Below, piece by piece: positions 1 through 13,979 of a DNA stretch of 64,000 nucleotides. The notes below the pieces were generated by a model. That model did not search any database and was not told the origin of the DNA. It saw only the letters and a list, made by a program, of their open reading frames with translations. The stretch spans positions 62,001 through 126,000 of the forward strand of contig JAGHQL010000027.1 in assembly GCA_020080175.1 (NCBI GenBank). Direction: 5' to 3'. Within the stretch, counting starts at the first letter, position 1, and each line of letters starts with the position of its first letter. The stretch comes from Glutinoglossum americanum. Taxonomy: Eukaryota > Ascomycota > Geoglossomycetes > Geoglossales > Geoglossaceae. The position numbers were made by a program, and so were the translations under genes.

Positions 1-82
1 ATTCTAAGGCATATGTGCTAAGTCATTCTTGATGGTGAAATCCAGCTAGAAGAAAAGAGCAAAAAGCGGCCATGGCCTAGTC

Positions 83-2995
<2,913 letters not shown>

Positions 2996-3640
2996 ATGTC
3001 TCTCGCGTCAATACCGAAGGTTGATACTGCATTTCAAGTCAGGTCGTTGGTAGGCGCAGGAGTTTTGTTCGAGTTCATATTGCCGTGGCATTTTGTTGTG
3101 AATCCCAAGGCTGACTTGCTGGAAAAATAGTATCGATCTCTTCTCCGCCAATCGCGTCAGTTTACAGCATATAATTTCAGAGAATATGCTAAACGGAGGT
3201 CGAGAGATGCGTTCCGGGAGCACAGAGCAGAGACAGATCTGAGGAGGATACAGGAGTTAATACAGAGGGGATTGAAGGAATTACAGATGCTGAGGGTAGG
3301 TATACTTCTTAGGTTCTGGGAAATCTCAGAATTGAAGGGAGGATGTCTATGGGGCACGCCTCGGAATTCTGAGAAAATTTCTATTTTGCAAATTTAACTA
3401 ATTCGGGAGCCTTCCTATACCAGAGGCAGACGGCTGTTAGTCAATTCTTCCAGCTCGATAGGTTAGTGGTAGAGGGCCAGGCATCGGTATGTCCAACCAT
3501 CTTTACACTTCCGAGTCTCTAAACCCGCGGAAAATTATCTGATACCTGGTATTCGGTAGGGAAAGCAATCGAGAGATCTGGAAATCGCAGGGCAGAAAGA
3601 CACGGGGTATGTTTCCCCCTACCCTTGGCAACTTGTATAG
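2996..3640 (+). CDS. isd11: ISD11/LYRM4, LYR-motif partner of the cysteine desulfurase
   Basis: Small mitochondrial matrix protein that stabilises Nfs1 for iron-sulfur cluster assembly. Four exons, 2996..3049, 3131..3295, 3424..3486 and 3560..3640, join in frame to about 120 aa. Reading across the first intron gives [15 protein letters not shown], the LYR-type motif, then [13 protein letters not shown], which closely follows the YNFREY block of yeast Isd11, then [18 protein letters not shown], matching its QLDRLVVE-like end. No ORF longer than an exon shows it, so it is easily missed. The 3' end is less sure: a GTATGT at 3607 could start a further small intron and change the last ten residues, which follow GQKDTG. 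Confidence 0.88.
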
Positions 3641-4359
3641 CTAGCCTGAGGGTACGATGGGTTACTGAGCGCTATTACTTGTTCCAAAGCTTATCGCCGC
3701 TAATGTCCTATAGATGGGATTGATAGATCTAGCTGTCGAGGAGGTGTTAGGGTACTGCGGGGTTATATGACTACCTGAACTGGGGACACGCATAGCGGTT
3801 ATGTGGGTTGAAGGGCTAGAATATTGTATCATACATGTATATATTACCACTCAGCATCTAGCAGCTCCTCTTGCTGTCCAACCATCCCGCTTTTATCGTT
3901 CCCCGAGAGGCCCGTATGGGTATATTAGTCAGCGATGTTTTCGTGTAGTTGCGGCTCTACAGGCAAGCGATCCGCCGGCGTGTTAGATCAAGCAAGGCCT
4001 CACAGAACTTCAGTTCTACATAAGCCATCTACATCGCGAAGAGAGTGCCCTTTTCCGCCTCAAATCTCCCCCTGGGGCCACTAGGGCTCTGTTGGTGATC
4101 ACCGCCGTCATCGCTGTGCTCGCCATTTCACATCGGGCGGATTGCCGTCTGGTGCTATTCTAAGGGTCGCGCTATGCCTGCTCGAGTATCGTTCGTGAGT
4201 TAGCCTCATCTACTCCCCTAATTCAAGATTCAGTCGTGTCCTTGTGTTTTCACCCACTCAATCTCTACTTCTGTTCGGTTCTCATTTCAACCACCTCCTC
4301 ACTTCCTTCCTTTTATTGCGCCATACGATCGGGCCGACCGGTAGTCTACAGCGATTAGA
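3641..4359. other. Intergenic, pyrimidine-rich 5' leader before the next gene
   Basis: About 720 bases with no supported gene. The last 150 bases (about 4200-4330) are rich in C and T on the + strand, as is common in fungal promoters and 5' leaders just upstream of a start. Confidence 0.4.
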
Positions 4360-6320
4360 ATGGCCCCTGTATGCTTCTTTCTTTTAACTCTTCTCTTCAT
4401 CTTCCCCCGCACAGCCCCATCCGCTGTTCAAGTGCGTGTTGCTACGTGACGTGCTCTAAAATACTCCCATGAATTCAGTACCGGCCCAACGGGCAATCTC
4501 GTCGCTCAGGCGCACGAGGATACGTCGACCACGACATCTTTGAAGGTCTTCCCGTCCGCCATTGGCGCCGCACCACCGTACAAGTTGGTGTGCCCCCCAA
4601 ACCAGAAAGTTCAAGTCGCCTCCTCCAACCGGAATTACCGCTCCCAAAGGAAGCAAATCTCCTTTCGCCAATGAGCCGCGCACTTTTACAAGCTGCTAGA
4701 GCAGGCACGATCAACAAAACCCTTCCAGTCGAGGAAGAGGCAGTAGTCAAGGAGGGCGATGACGAAGAGGATGAAGAGGAGCGAGGCTTCATCGCTGGTC
4801 GGTGGAGTGCGGTGCCAAGGCATTTAGAACGCCCTGAACGGGAGTATTTGGCGAAAAAGAGGAAGGGTTTGGAACTTAAAGCCCCAAACGGTGGGGCAGG
4901 GGCCGGGGCTGGAGTGATGAAGAAGGCTAAAATTCGAAGGACTGATACAGAAGGAAATGCATATGTAGAGGAGATTGTCATGACCGAAGGTCAAAAGGTA
5001 GAAGGTGAAGTCATTGCGGAAGTCCCCATGGCGGATCCAGTCGTGTCCGGCAGAGTTGTGGAGGGCGTGGGAGTTGTGAACTCGGATGGAGTTGTGGTAT
5101 CTACGGAAACCGCACAGCCCACTCCTCCGCGACGCAGGCCTCCCCCCCCGAGAAGGAAGCCAAGAGGTCCGGGGAGAGGGCGAAAGAAAAAGGTGCAATT
5201 TGTTCCTGGTGCTGAGGGTGTAGAAGGGACAGATGCTCGAGGGATAGCACCAATCGCCGCAAACGGTTCTTTGATTGAAAATGGACAGCCGCCAGAAGGC
5301 AATGCCCTACCTAGAGCTAGGATTGAAGGAGGCTTTAGGAATGATGACGGTGACACGGAGATGATAGATGATTCCAACCTTCGGGACGGGGACGAAGAAG
5401 AAGATGACAATGATGACGGCGAAGAGGGGGATGAAGGTGACGATGATGACCGTGAAGAAGGGGAACTTACACCATCTCCAACCCCCGAAGATGTAACCAC
5501 TTCCGTTAGTACCGATCCTCTAAACCACCCTAAGCCATCCGCTGCACTACCTCAGCCAACACTCCCTAATTTTGTCCATCCTCTTCCTCCACGGCCAGAC
5601 GTTCAAGTGCCCGCTGCGAACCCCGTACAACGAAGCGCCTCTAGTTCACCGGACTTACCGCTGGCCCAGAGAAGTGACCCGCCCGCTAAGAACGAGGAGG
5701 GCGGGGCGCCAGACTTTATCCCCACGGGCGGGGATGTAGCTGCGCTGATCGAAAATCGCATATCAACTCCAGCGCAAGAAGGCATGACACAGGACGAGCT
5801 AACCCCGGAAGACCTGGTACTAGTAGACTTGCTACAGGAAGACCCGCCACCAACAGACCCGCTGCCGGAAGACCCGCTACCGGAAGACCCGCCACAGGAA
5901 AACCCGCCAAAAGAAGACCCGCCACGGGAAGACCTATTACAGGTGGTTCAACCTCAAGAAGACCTACCACAAGAAAACCCGCCTCAGAAAGACCCACTAC
6001 ATGAAGGCCCACCGCAAGAAGACCAGGTACTAAAAGATCCAGCACCTCTACCTCAGGGTGAAGAACCGGACGAAACTGGAAAGGAAGCGATACCGCCAGT
6101 GGATGTCCCTGCTTTACCCGCTGATACTGCTGCGACTGTTACTGCGACTGAAACAATAGAAGCAAGTGAGGAGGTGCATTTCCCTGATGGAGACATCGAC
6201 CTTTTCGGGAGTTTGGAGAAGCATCTTGCGGAGCATTCTTCGATCCTTGCAGCGGTCGAAAACTCTCCAAAGGTCGAAAATCTAAACGACACCGTTGGAA
6301 AGGAGGAGACTGGCGAGTGA
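4360..6320 (+). CDS. Large disordered acidic protein with AT-hook-like basic block, function unknown
   Basis: Two exons, 4360..4368 (only ATG GCC CCT) and 4479..6320, give a 616-aa protein beginning MAPYRPNGQSRRSG. The N-terminal ~170 residues are conserved-looking: a basic arm, GRWSAVPRHLERPEREY near residue 110, and an acidic run before it. Around residue 230 comes PPRRRPPPPRRKPRGPGRG, which resembles an AT-hook. Next is a long D/E run (EEDDNDDGEEGDEGDDDD), then a proline/acid tract made of degenerate five-residue units (EDPLP, EDPPQ) about 5836-6045, and a short C-terminal block near IDLFGSLEKHLAEHSS. This composition suggests a nuclear chromatin or transcription factor, but that is inference. 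I do not recognise a named family. The first exon of nine bases was chosen because it is the only ATG joining the open frame with a consensus donor. Confidence 0.75.
5836..6045 (+). repeat. Degenerate 15-base tandem repeat coding for a PPxED tract
   Basis: Within the preceding gene, units of the form gaagacccgctaccg repeat with substitutions and keep the reading frame, producing EDPLP/EDPPQ/ENPPK-type pentapeptides. Such repeats usually grow and shrink by slippage, so the length probably differs between strains. Seen directly; unit count was not measured exactly. Confidence 0.7.
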
Positions 6321-6835
6321 GAAGCCAGGTGAGAAAAGGGGCTCCCCTGGAACACCAAATACCAAGTCCACATATGCAGCAATTACACTCTTCAGGAAAG
6401 GGAAGGAGAAGAGAAGAGATTGTCCACCGAATTCAGTCGAGATTACCTGTTCTGTATATGTTGATCTTCCTAGTCTACTGTAATATAAAGATTCCTAACC
6501 CTCATGGGGTGCATTCACTTTACTGGTCATGGAACCGGAGGCCCTCTTACAGGCAGCAATAAATCTTGGTTTCGATGGGGAATCAGCGTCTTCTCCGATG
6601 TATACTTCCTTTCTACGCGAGACTGTCGAATATGATGGGAGGGAGGTACAAGCACAGAATAAGATCCAATTAACACCTTCAGCGGACAGATATGTCTGTG
6701 CGCTGTGTTGCTTTCTCGCATATACCGACGATGTTACTAGTAAACCCCATCGTGTCATCGAGAGGAGGCGCCTAAGATAAAAGAATGTACTCTCACGGCG
6801 ATAAAGCATCTAAATATTCCCACGTGCGAGCTCGT
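6321..6835. other. Convergent 3' intergenic region
   Basis: 515 bases between two convergent stop codons. An ATG-started frame of 83 codons runs 6529-6780 on the + strand, but it shows no family resemblance, overlaps an equally long antisense frame, and lies where two 3' UTRs are expected. I see no supported gene. Confidence 0.4.
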
Positions 6836-8559
6836 CTATGCCTGGTCCTCTTCCTCTAACAGAGCTTCCTGTTCGTCCTTGGTGAAGCCAAGCACGTATA
6901 GGATGTCTGCTAGACTCTCTGAATTCAACCTCGAGGGCGCCTTCACGGGAGGGTTATTAACCAATAGATAACGAAGAGGATAGAGTGCACGTGAATTCAT
7001 TATAGAAGTAGCCATGAGCGTGGACCATACCTCTAACTGCACAATTGGCTTCGCATTGAATGCAATACCTAACCCCGCCTTGTCCAACATGAGGAGATCG
7101 TTGGCGCCGTCCCCGACAGCAAGGACCTGCTTCAATGGGATGTTTTCTTTTCCGGCAATTTCTTCCAAGAGGAAGGCCTTACGTTCTTTATCGACGACCG
7201 GACCAGTGAGTTCACCTGTCAGGGTTTTGCCATCCTCGCTAACGACAAGCTAAAGGAAGAACATCAGTGTGCTCTGCCCAATGTTCCGACGATAGGGACG
7301 TGAGAGTAAGAGGATCGGAAAGGCAATGATACCAGCCATTGGAAGCAAGCAAACCCCAGGAGAAGCATACATTGTTTGCAAAAACATAGTTGATGCCGAG
7401 GTCATCGGCCAGCCATTGCGCCAGAGGGGTGAAACCCCCACTAAGCACCGCAAGTTTATACCCTAAACGCTTGAGGGATTTGCAGACCTCACGAGCTCCA
7501 GGGGTGACAGTGACGACAGACTTGAGTCTCTCAAACACGTCGGCCGGAACACCCTTAAGGAGGGTGACCCGGGCCCGAAGTGAGGAACCGAAGTCCAGCT
7601 CGCCATTCATGGCACGTGCCGTGATTGCCTGAGGCATGTGAATTAGTACCGCTAAGGTAATGCAAATGTAGGTCTGCATGGGGAAGATGCTGTCCTACCG
7701 AAACTTCCTTCTCAACCCCAACCACCCTCGCGATCTCATCAACAACCTCCTGTTGTATCAACGTACTGTCCATATCAAATACAGCTAGTCTCTTATGTTT
7801 CCGCCAAATCTCTTCTTTCTGTAGCACGACCTCAACATTCCACTCCCGTTCAAATCGCCATATGCTCTCATGTCTCCTAAGCTCATCAAAGGAAATATAG
7901 TCGGGGTTTGGGGGGGGAGAAAAGGTGATTTCCATGACACGCGGATGGACTTGGGAGTCAAGGCACCTGTGTGACGAAGTTATCCGCTGATAGGGATTCT
8001 GGAGTTCATTGAGGATTTGGAGGAAATGTGCAAGGCAGATCTGGGAGATGTATGGACCATAGAGATGATCAAGAGGCTCCGGCTCTGGTGGAGGCGGTTC
8101 CAGGGGGTAATTCGCCATGTCGATAGTTGGCGCTGCTCCTGCCAATAGAAGTGGCTGAGGAGGTAATTGGTCTGGATCTCCACTGTGTATTGAGTCGGGG
8201 TGTATATGAGGGTGCCTCGGGTTTCGTGAGTTGTAGAATAGAGTCGCAACTAGCTTCCCAGGTTCGTCAGGCCCAGGTTGGCAACTACGGTGAGACATCG
8301 TATGGATAATGCCGCTATCCTTGATTCTTGAGGGACTCCGGCTAGAGGGAATTCCCCTAAAAGACTTAACAGATTCGGAAGTCCTATCGTTAGTATGGTA
8401 AACCTCCAGACGTGTCTCCACCATGTCATCTATGCCACTGGTGTTGTTCTGACGCGGTGTATATTGCTGGTGATCTAGAATGTACGAATCACCATTCATC
8501 GATGACGAACGCAACATCGGACGTCCTGCCCGTATGGCCATCCTTTCGTGCTGTGACAT
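6836..8559 (-). CDS. ser2: Phosphoserine phosphatase (HAD superfamily)
   Basis: Last step of serine synthesis: phosphoserine to serine. Exons complement(6836..7249, 7371..7628, 7699..8559), all phase 0, give about 510 aa from the ATG of MSQHERM. HAD motif I is AVFDMDSTLI (nucleophile Asp), motif II is LAVLSGGFTPLAQ (Ser), and motif III/IV is AVGDGANDLLML. The region before motif I, with LVATLFYNS and later HESIWRFEREWNVEV, fits the N-terminal regulatory extension seen in fungal members. The first ~90 residues are low-complexity; the true start could be the ATG of MSHRSCQPG some 260 bases further in. Sulfur-assimilation genes flank it at a distance; both pathways feed cysteine synthesis. Confidence 0.9.
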
Positions 8560-9208
8560 TGCGGCCGAAACTACCAACACCGAAGGTGTTTACAGTAACA
8601 CCACACGACGAGGTAATTGATGCGAATGGGACAGTTACCGCAGGATAGAACACAGCCTGAGACCACTTCCACCAAGACCGCAAAATACCCGCTTTCAATC
8701 TTCCCTCGGAATCTCGTCGTAGCGCGGTCACAGCTAATATTATAGAATTCGTCCTACTTATTGTTAAGTGCCTCGCCTTTGCGAGGCTATGGACTAGATG
8801 CCTTTCTCGCCAAATAGACTCGGCGCAATACTTCGCTGTGACGAGCGTGTCCTTCTAATAGCTCGTTCATGCAGGCCGGGTCCTCCCAGCAATCGCACTC
8901 TTTGGGGAATGGCTTACTGGGATTCTTCTGCAAGAACACTCACAAATAACTAAAATGCCCATTGAAGTTAGCACAAAAAGGTCTTCCACTCCAAATGAAC
9001 GGGTAGAGACAGATGGGAGAATTGTAGGTGTTCCAGACCGTCACAGGCTAGAATTCGATTCGAAAGTGGTGGAGGCAAATCGCAGATGAAAGGTTGAATG
9101 TTAGGCACGGAAGGTGAGGGGCAACAACCAACCACACCCGAGAGCTCAATTGGTTTTTCTCGGTGTTATTATCAGATAGCTAGTATCGCTACCGTACCAG
9201 TGACAACA
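8560..9208. other. Intergenic region with one exon-like stretch
   Basis: About 650 bases between the SER2 start and the UFL1-like start. It holds the cysteine-containing exon-like frame listed separately (8787-8927, - strand) and a 44-codon + strand frame from the ATG at 8955, which resembles nothing I know. Confidence 0.4.
8787..8927 (-). other. Exon-like cysteine-containing frame, possible small gene
   Basis: On the - strand a TTGCAG acceptor-like site is followed by a 46-codon frame ending in TAG. It reads KPFPKECDCWEDPACMNEL and then an Arg/Leu-rich helix-like end. The tryptophan, spaced cysteines and amphipathic tail look like real protein rather than noise, but I could not find a matching first exon with an ATG in phase and I do not recognise the family. 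Treat as a candidate terminal exon only. Confidence 0.3.
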
Positions 9209-11973
9209 ATGTGGTCGAGACATGAGGAAGCACAATCAATGTTTTCAGTGGACGATATCAAGCGCCTTTGCACAACATTTCCGCCAGCTACTGGAACCCC
9301 GCTTCAGGCCGTGCGCTCGAACTCGGGTTTTATCAATTTGAACTACACTAAACAAAGGATCACTGAATTGATAGGTCTTATTCCAGGTACGTTGCCAATA
9401 GGTAGCAACGACACCCTTTATCATGAGAGCCGTCAGAGCATGATCCATGGCTTGAGGTTCTCGGATCCCACAAAGGCTACCCGAAAATGTTTTGGGAGCC
9501 ACCCACGATGCGGTCCTCTCCAATTGCTGATACTCGAGCATGACTATTTCCTCTTTTCTGTAGTGTATGAGTCATGTGGCTGATCTCTCGGGAACGAGCA
9601 GGAAGTGCTGATGTACCCTTCAAAGTCACCTTGTCTGAGATTGCGGAGAAACTTGACCTCCAAGAGGCCGCTATTGAGAGGCTACTCCCATGGGGCGATT
9701 CTGGATGGCTATTGGCAGAGGATAAGACCATCATCACGAGGTAGACTTCATCCATTAGCTTTTCATCCCCTCATCATCGCTCATCGTAGCGTCAAAGTCC
9801 TGGGTTATTCATATTGGTGGGGCCTCCCTCTACAGAACGGGTGTTCTACTATCGTTCTCTAATAGATGGATGTTGCACAAATCAGTTTAGTATAACTCCA
9901 TCAGGCGAGGGAATACCACAAAACGATGAGACAAGAGCCCTCTACACAGATCTCATTCCTTTGGTTAATATCCTGAATTAATGCGTTCGATAGTTTTCAA
10001 ATATTGCCGTGTCAGTTCTTTGCTCTGGCTGCCTGATAGCCATCGATGCAGCCATTTCTATTAATTTTTTTCAACTAGTTCGCAGTGTGCTCGAGTCGCT
10101 TTTCGCTTTTCAGTACGAGTACGAAAACTAACTTTTCTCGGGACCTAGGATAGGATATCAAGCGCTCTGCAAAGCGCTATTTTCGCAAGCTGATGAGGAA
10201 CCTATTGTCACTACGTCTTTCGTCAAGTATAACGGAATCACGGAAAGCATCTTCCGGAGGCTTGTGGAGGAGATCAATGCATCACTCTCATCAAATGAAG
10301 CTGAGGTTGTTCAAGGTTATTTACTTACATTCTGGGGTCAACACGATGAATTAGTATATAATAAGCGGTATAGAAAATGGCTTGAGGAGGAGGTTGCAAC
10401 TATCATGAAGGCTGCAGACCGGTATGCTTGAGCACTTGAAAGACTTTGTGAGATGGTAGCGCTGACCCTAACGACAAGTCCCAAGACCATCATTGGCTCC
10501 ACCTTCCAGGGCAACCCTCCGAAGGACTTCCTAGAGTATGTAGCGAATAACCTCTGTGAAATGAATTTCAATGGAATAGACGGTCATGTTTCTCGCAATT
10601 GTGATGGGGAAATTGAGTTCTTCCCACGGAAGTACTTTCTCACTCAACGAGGCGAGCTTCTCCAGGACCTACGAAACGGAAAGGTTCCTTTCCTCCGGTA
10701 TTCTGACCTGACTGAGCTTGACCCCGAAATTACGGATGCAGGAAGGTTGGTTGATGGTCAATTGGAGGGGTACGTCATTGCTTTGAAAAAGGGTGTATTG
10801 TCAAAGGCTTATCTTGAAGACCTTGCGAGCTTGATGAAATCTAACCTAGAAGCCCAAGGGTGGGCTTGTGTGAGTGTAAGTGCTTCTAACCGTCCTTAGC
10901 GGAGCTATTCTTGGGCGCTCCGTGGAGCTATCCTTTCCCAAATCATTGAGGCTAATTAACCGGAGCAGACATCAGAAGCTGAACTCATAGCCGAAGATAT
11001 AAACCCGTTTTTAGATTTAATCAGAGAGCGCGTTCGGGACCTACACGGTGACTCCGAAATCGCACATATCTTGCCGCGGCCCGACTACCTATTCCTTGCG
11101 GATTGGGTCCAGAGGTGTCACGAGAATATAGAACACGAGGCCCGCAACCTAGCTCAGGAACATTGGAATAAAGGTCATGAGCTTAAGTTGCCATGGCCTC
11201 TGGTCTGCGAGGCTGTGGGAAAGATATATCCGGATCTAGATATAGAAGTAGTGTGGGGAATTCTCGAGCAACGAAGGGCCAAAGTAGAGGCGGTATTTTT
11301 AGGGCATATGCAGAGGTTACAGGAAGAAGTAACGCTGCAATTCTCCCAAGCTTGGAAGGAAAAAGTACTGGCACGGCTGTCCAATTATCGAATCGGTGTT
11401 GAAGGTCTAGGCGACTCAAAGCTTCGATCGGAGCTCTACTCCACACTCCTTGATTACACACTAAAGGGGCTTGTGCCGGAGTTCTTGCAGAAATGTAGGA
11501 GCAAAAACCTTATTAAGGGGCGGTCTTTGGAACGGATTATTGAAAAGTTTCAGCAAGCTCTGGCTGGAGTGGATGCCGGCGTAGGAGGTCCGAGTGACCA
11601 GTTTGCCTCTGTAATGGGGGCAATAGATGCGTTCACCAGGGCTATAAAGGCGGAAGCATTGACCGATACGGAGTTAGAGGAGAGAAAGGCGGCGCAACTG
11701 AGAGAGATGGCCACTAATATGAAGAGGGTTGAAGATGGGCCCCGGTTGTTTCTCACTCTAGTTCTTGTAATACACGCGGCACACAAACCTGGGATTATTT
11801 ACGGCACCGGAAAGTATGCACCAAGGCTTCTCAAACAATTAGCAGGTAACATACAAGCGGAAAAGTATGAGTGGATACAGCGGATGAAAGAAGCCGCGAA
11901 GTCGGGCAGAATGACTCCTGAGGAGAAAGCTGGAATTAGGGCAATGGCCTTAGTAGCATGTGGGGGCTCATAA
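9209..11973 (+). CDS. ufl1: UFL1-like E3 UFM1-protein ligase
   Basis: UFL1 transfers the ubiquitin-like UFM1 to targets such as the 60S ribosome at the ER. Exons read with confidence are 9209..9386, about 9580..9740, 10149..10421, 10479..10875 and 10969..11973; an exon near 9430-9540 is unresolved. By memory of human UFL1 the order of blocks matches: VTLSEIAEKLDLQ (human VTISELCKTYDL), then CKALFSQADEEPIVTTSF before KYNG (human IRGLFSAITRP...SKYG), then a stretch ending KKGVLSKAYLEDL (human GQGLVDQVEASVEE), then LQEEVTLQFSQAW, and the C-terminal VEDGPRLFLTLVLVIHAAH with APRLLKQL (human EDPALILHLTSVLL...VPQIIAFL). Total length about 740 aa against 794 in human. The 10422-10478 intron ends AACGACAAG; that choice alone keeps frame. 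Start could also be the upstream ATG at 9098. Identity rests on pattern, not a search. Confidence 0.65.
9741..10148 (+). other. Unusually long intron (408 bases) of the UFL1-like gene
   Basis: Donor GTAGAC after ATCACGAG and acceptor GACCTAG restore the frame (TRIGYQAL). Most introns in this window are 45-90 bases. Nothing recognisable lies inside, and no inverted repeat at its ends was seen. A skipped exon inside it is possible but not needed by the family alignment. Confidence 0.55.
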
Positions 11974-12882
11974 CGGGTAGAAGAAGCAGAAGCAGAGCAA
12001 GCATCGCAGATAATCGGAACCAACGAAAATTTCGATATTGCGCCCATAAATGATAAAACACGAAACCCCAACTAAAAGATTCCCAGCAGTTAAAAATACC
12101 CCAAGACAGCCGTCAGAGGCAAGCAATCGGAATTAGGCCGGGCGCCCTGGCCCGAGGGCTCACATTCTGGACTACCTCAGAAAGGCAATGTTCCAGACGA
12201 ACGAACTGTGGGGTACGGGCATTGAAGAATGTCAAACTGAGGGAGTGGGGACGTGTGATGGCGTAGGGTGGCGGGTTATAGGGAAGCGTTCATGTATGTA
12301 CTATAAGTATTGTATATATGTTGCATGTACTCGGCGATAGGTACAAGTTTCGAAAGAACAAGCAGCTGTTAATGCCTCTACTAACTAGTTGCCGAACCGA
12401 GGCATAATTAACACTCTACGAGCGATCGTACCCGATATTGTAACAGAGGATAATCCTGTGGAGGGAAATGGAGATGGTTTGGTCATTATCGCAAAGGTCT
12501 ACATACGCAGTGACACTGGGCGGGACAACGTCATTAGAGAGTTAGTAACAAGCCCTAACAGGCTCTATTAAAAACTCAAGCCGCACGCTTGCCTAAGCAC
12601 AAGCATGCGAGCGATCAAGAAGTTGATATCGAACAAAACGAAGTTCTTGGCGCATTGCGCGCGAAATGGTGGTGAGCACGCCATCGGACATGGCCCACGC
12701 ACTACAACCGGCCATGCCTGTCCGTACTATTTTCATGGGAATTTGATTTTTAAGTCACTCCTTCCCCTACAATTCCCTGTGTATATTACCTGAAACCTAT
12801 GCCCTCACGCCCGAAAAATAAAAAACTCTTTGAACGTCCTCAGACCTCTCAATCCCTCACGTCGCCCTCTTGTTTACATATC
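11974..12882. other. Intergenic region upstream of met16
   Basis: About 900 bases carrying the 3' end of the UFL1-like gene and the MET16 promoter. Short frames at 12389-12571 and 12605-12793 have no protein character I recognise. Nothing else supported. Confidence 0.4.
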
Positions 12883-13979
12883 ATGTCTGCGCTATTTGCA
12901 CGTCTCTCCAGTATACTGGCACCTCACACTCAAGTGAAGGAAATAGACCCTAAACTCTATGTTAGTGATATAATGTCTGCGAGAGACGTCGAGTCAGGGT
13001 ATGCGAGTGGCAGTTCCAGTGAAGCATCCGCACCAGAACTCTACTTCACTAAACCACATCTCAAATTCCTGAATCAGCAATTGCAGAAACTTGGGCCAGA
13101 AGGTGAGCTCGTCCACCTTCCCTAGCGTCCGAGGCCCTGTAGAATGCCATTAATAGTTTGGGTAGAGATCCTGCGATGGTGTCTCATCTCTCTCCCCAAC
13201 CTATATCAGACAACCGCTTTCGGCCTCACGGGTCTCGTCACTCTAGACATTCTCTCTAAAATGAACTCAACCAAAGATGCGCCTCAGGTTGACCTCATCT
13301 TTCTCGATACTCTTCATCACTTCCAGGAAACGCTTGACCTCGTCGATAGGGTCAAGCGCCGATATCCACGAGTCAACCTTCATATATATAAGCCGCAGAG
13401 TGTCGACACGGCATCTGAATTTGGAGCAAAGCACGGTGAGCGATTGTGGGAGACGAACGCAGATCTTTACGACTGGGTCGCCAAAGTGGAGCCGGCGCAG
13501 CGGGCGTATACTGAGTTGCAAGTGAAGGCAGTACTTACCGGACGGAGGCGAAGCCAAGGCGGAAAGAGAGGCGACCTGGACATCATTGAGGTCGACGACG
13601 CCGGATTAATCAAGATAAACCCATTGGCCAACTGGTCATTTGAGCAAGTGCAGGGCTACATCAAGGAGAACGACGTACCTTATAATGAGTTGTTAGATAG
13701 GGGGTATAAGAGCATCGGGGACTGGCATAGCACACAGTAAGTTCCTACCTAGGAAACCTTCACTGGCGATCTCGTGAGGATTATCCGCTTACCGCCTATA
13801 GGCCCATCAAAGAAGGCGAGGACGAGCGATCCGGTAGATGGAAAGGGCAGGCCAAGACCGAGTGTGGGATCCACAACTCGCGATCGAAGTATGCCCAGTA
13901 CCTTCGAGAACTAGAGTTGAAGAGACAGGATAAAGCGCTGGTACAGGCCCTACAAACTAGACTAAAGGTCGAAGCATGA
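12883..13979 (+). CDS. met16: PAPS reductase (phosphoadenosine phosphosulfate reductase)
   Basis: Thioredoxin-dependent reduction of PAPS to sulfite in sulfate assimilation. Exons 12883..13102, 13166..13736 and 13802..13979 join in frame to 322 aa. Family blocks are LYQTTAFGLTGLVTLDIL (the SSFG-type nucleotide loop region), LIFLDTLHHFQETLDLVDRV, ADLYDWVAKVEP, TGRRRSQGGKRGDLDI and the C-terminal SGRWKGQAKTECGIH, containing the ECGIH cysteine that carries out catalysis. The ATG at 12883 gives an extra 30 residues relative to the ATG at 12973; an upstream in-frame ATG at 12799 also exists, so the start is open. It lies 10.6 kb from ATP sulfurylase, the first enzyme of the same pathway. Confidence 0.94.

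Noticed and set aside
4475-5500. Long Ser/Pro-rich - strand frames opposite the acidic protein
   Set aside because: Acidic codons (GAA, GAT, GAG) read backwards give Ser/Leu/Phe runs; the + strand product has the splice support and coherent composition.
5716-6045. Hydrophobic repeat protein (GLPVAGL-like) on the - strand
   Set aside because: Pure shadow of the PPxED repeat on the other strand.
6495-6809. 104-codon - strand and 83-codon + strand frames after the acidic protein
   Set aside because: They overlap each other in a convergent 3' region and match no family.
9477-9755. 92-codon - strand frame
   Set aside because: Antisense to the VTLSEIAEKLDLQ exon of the UFL1-like gene.
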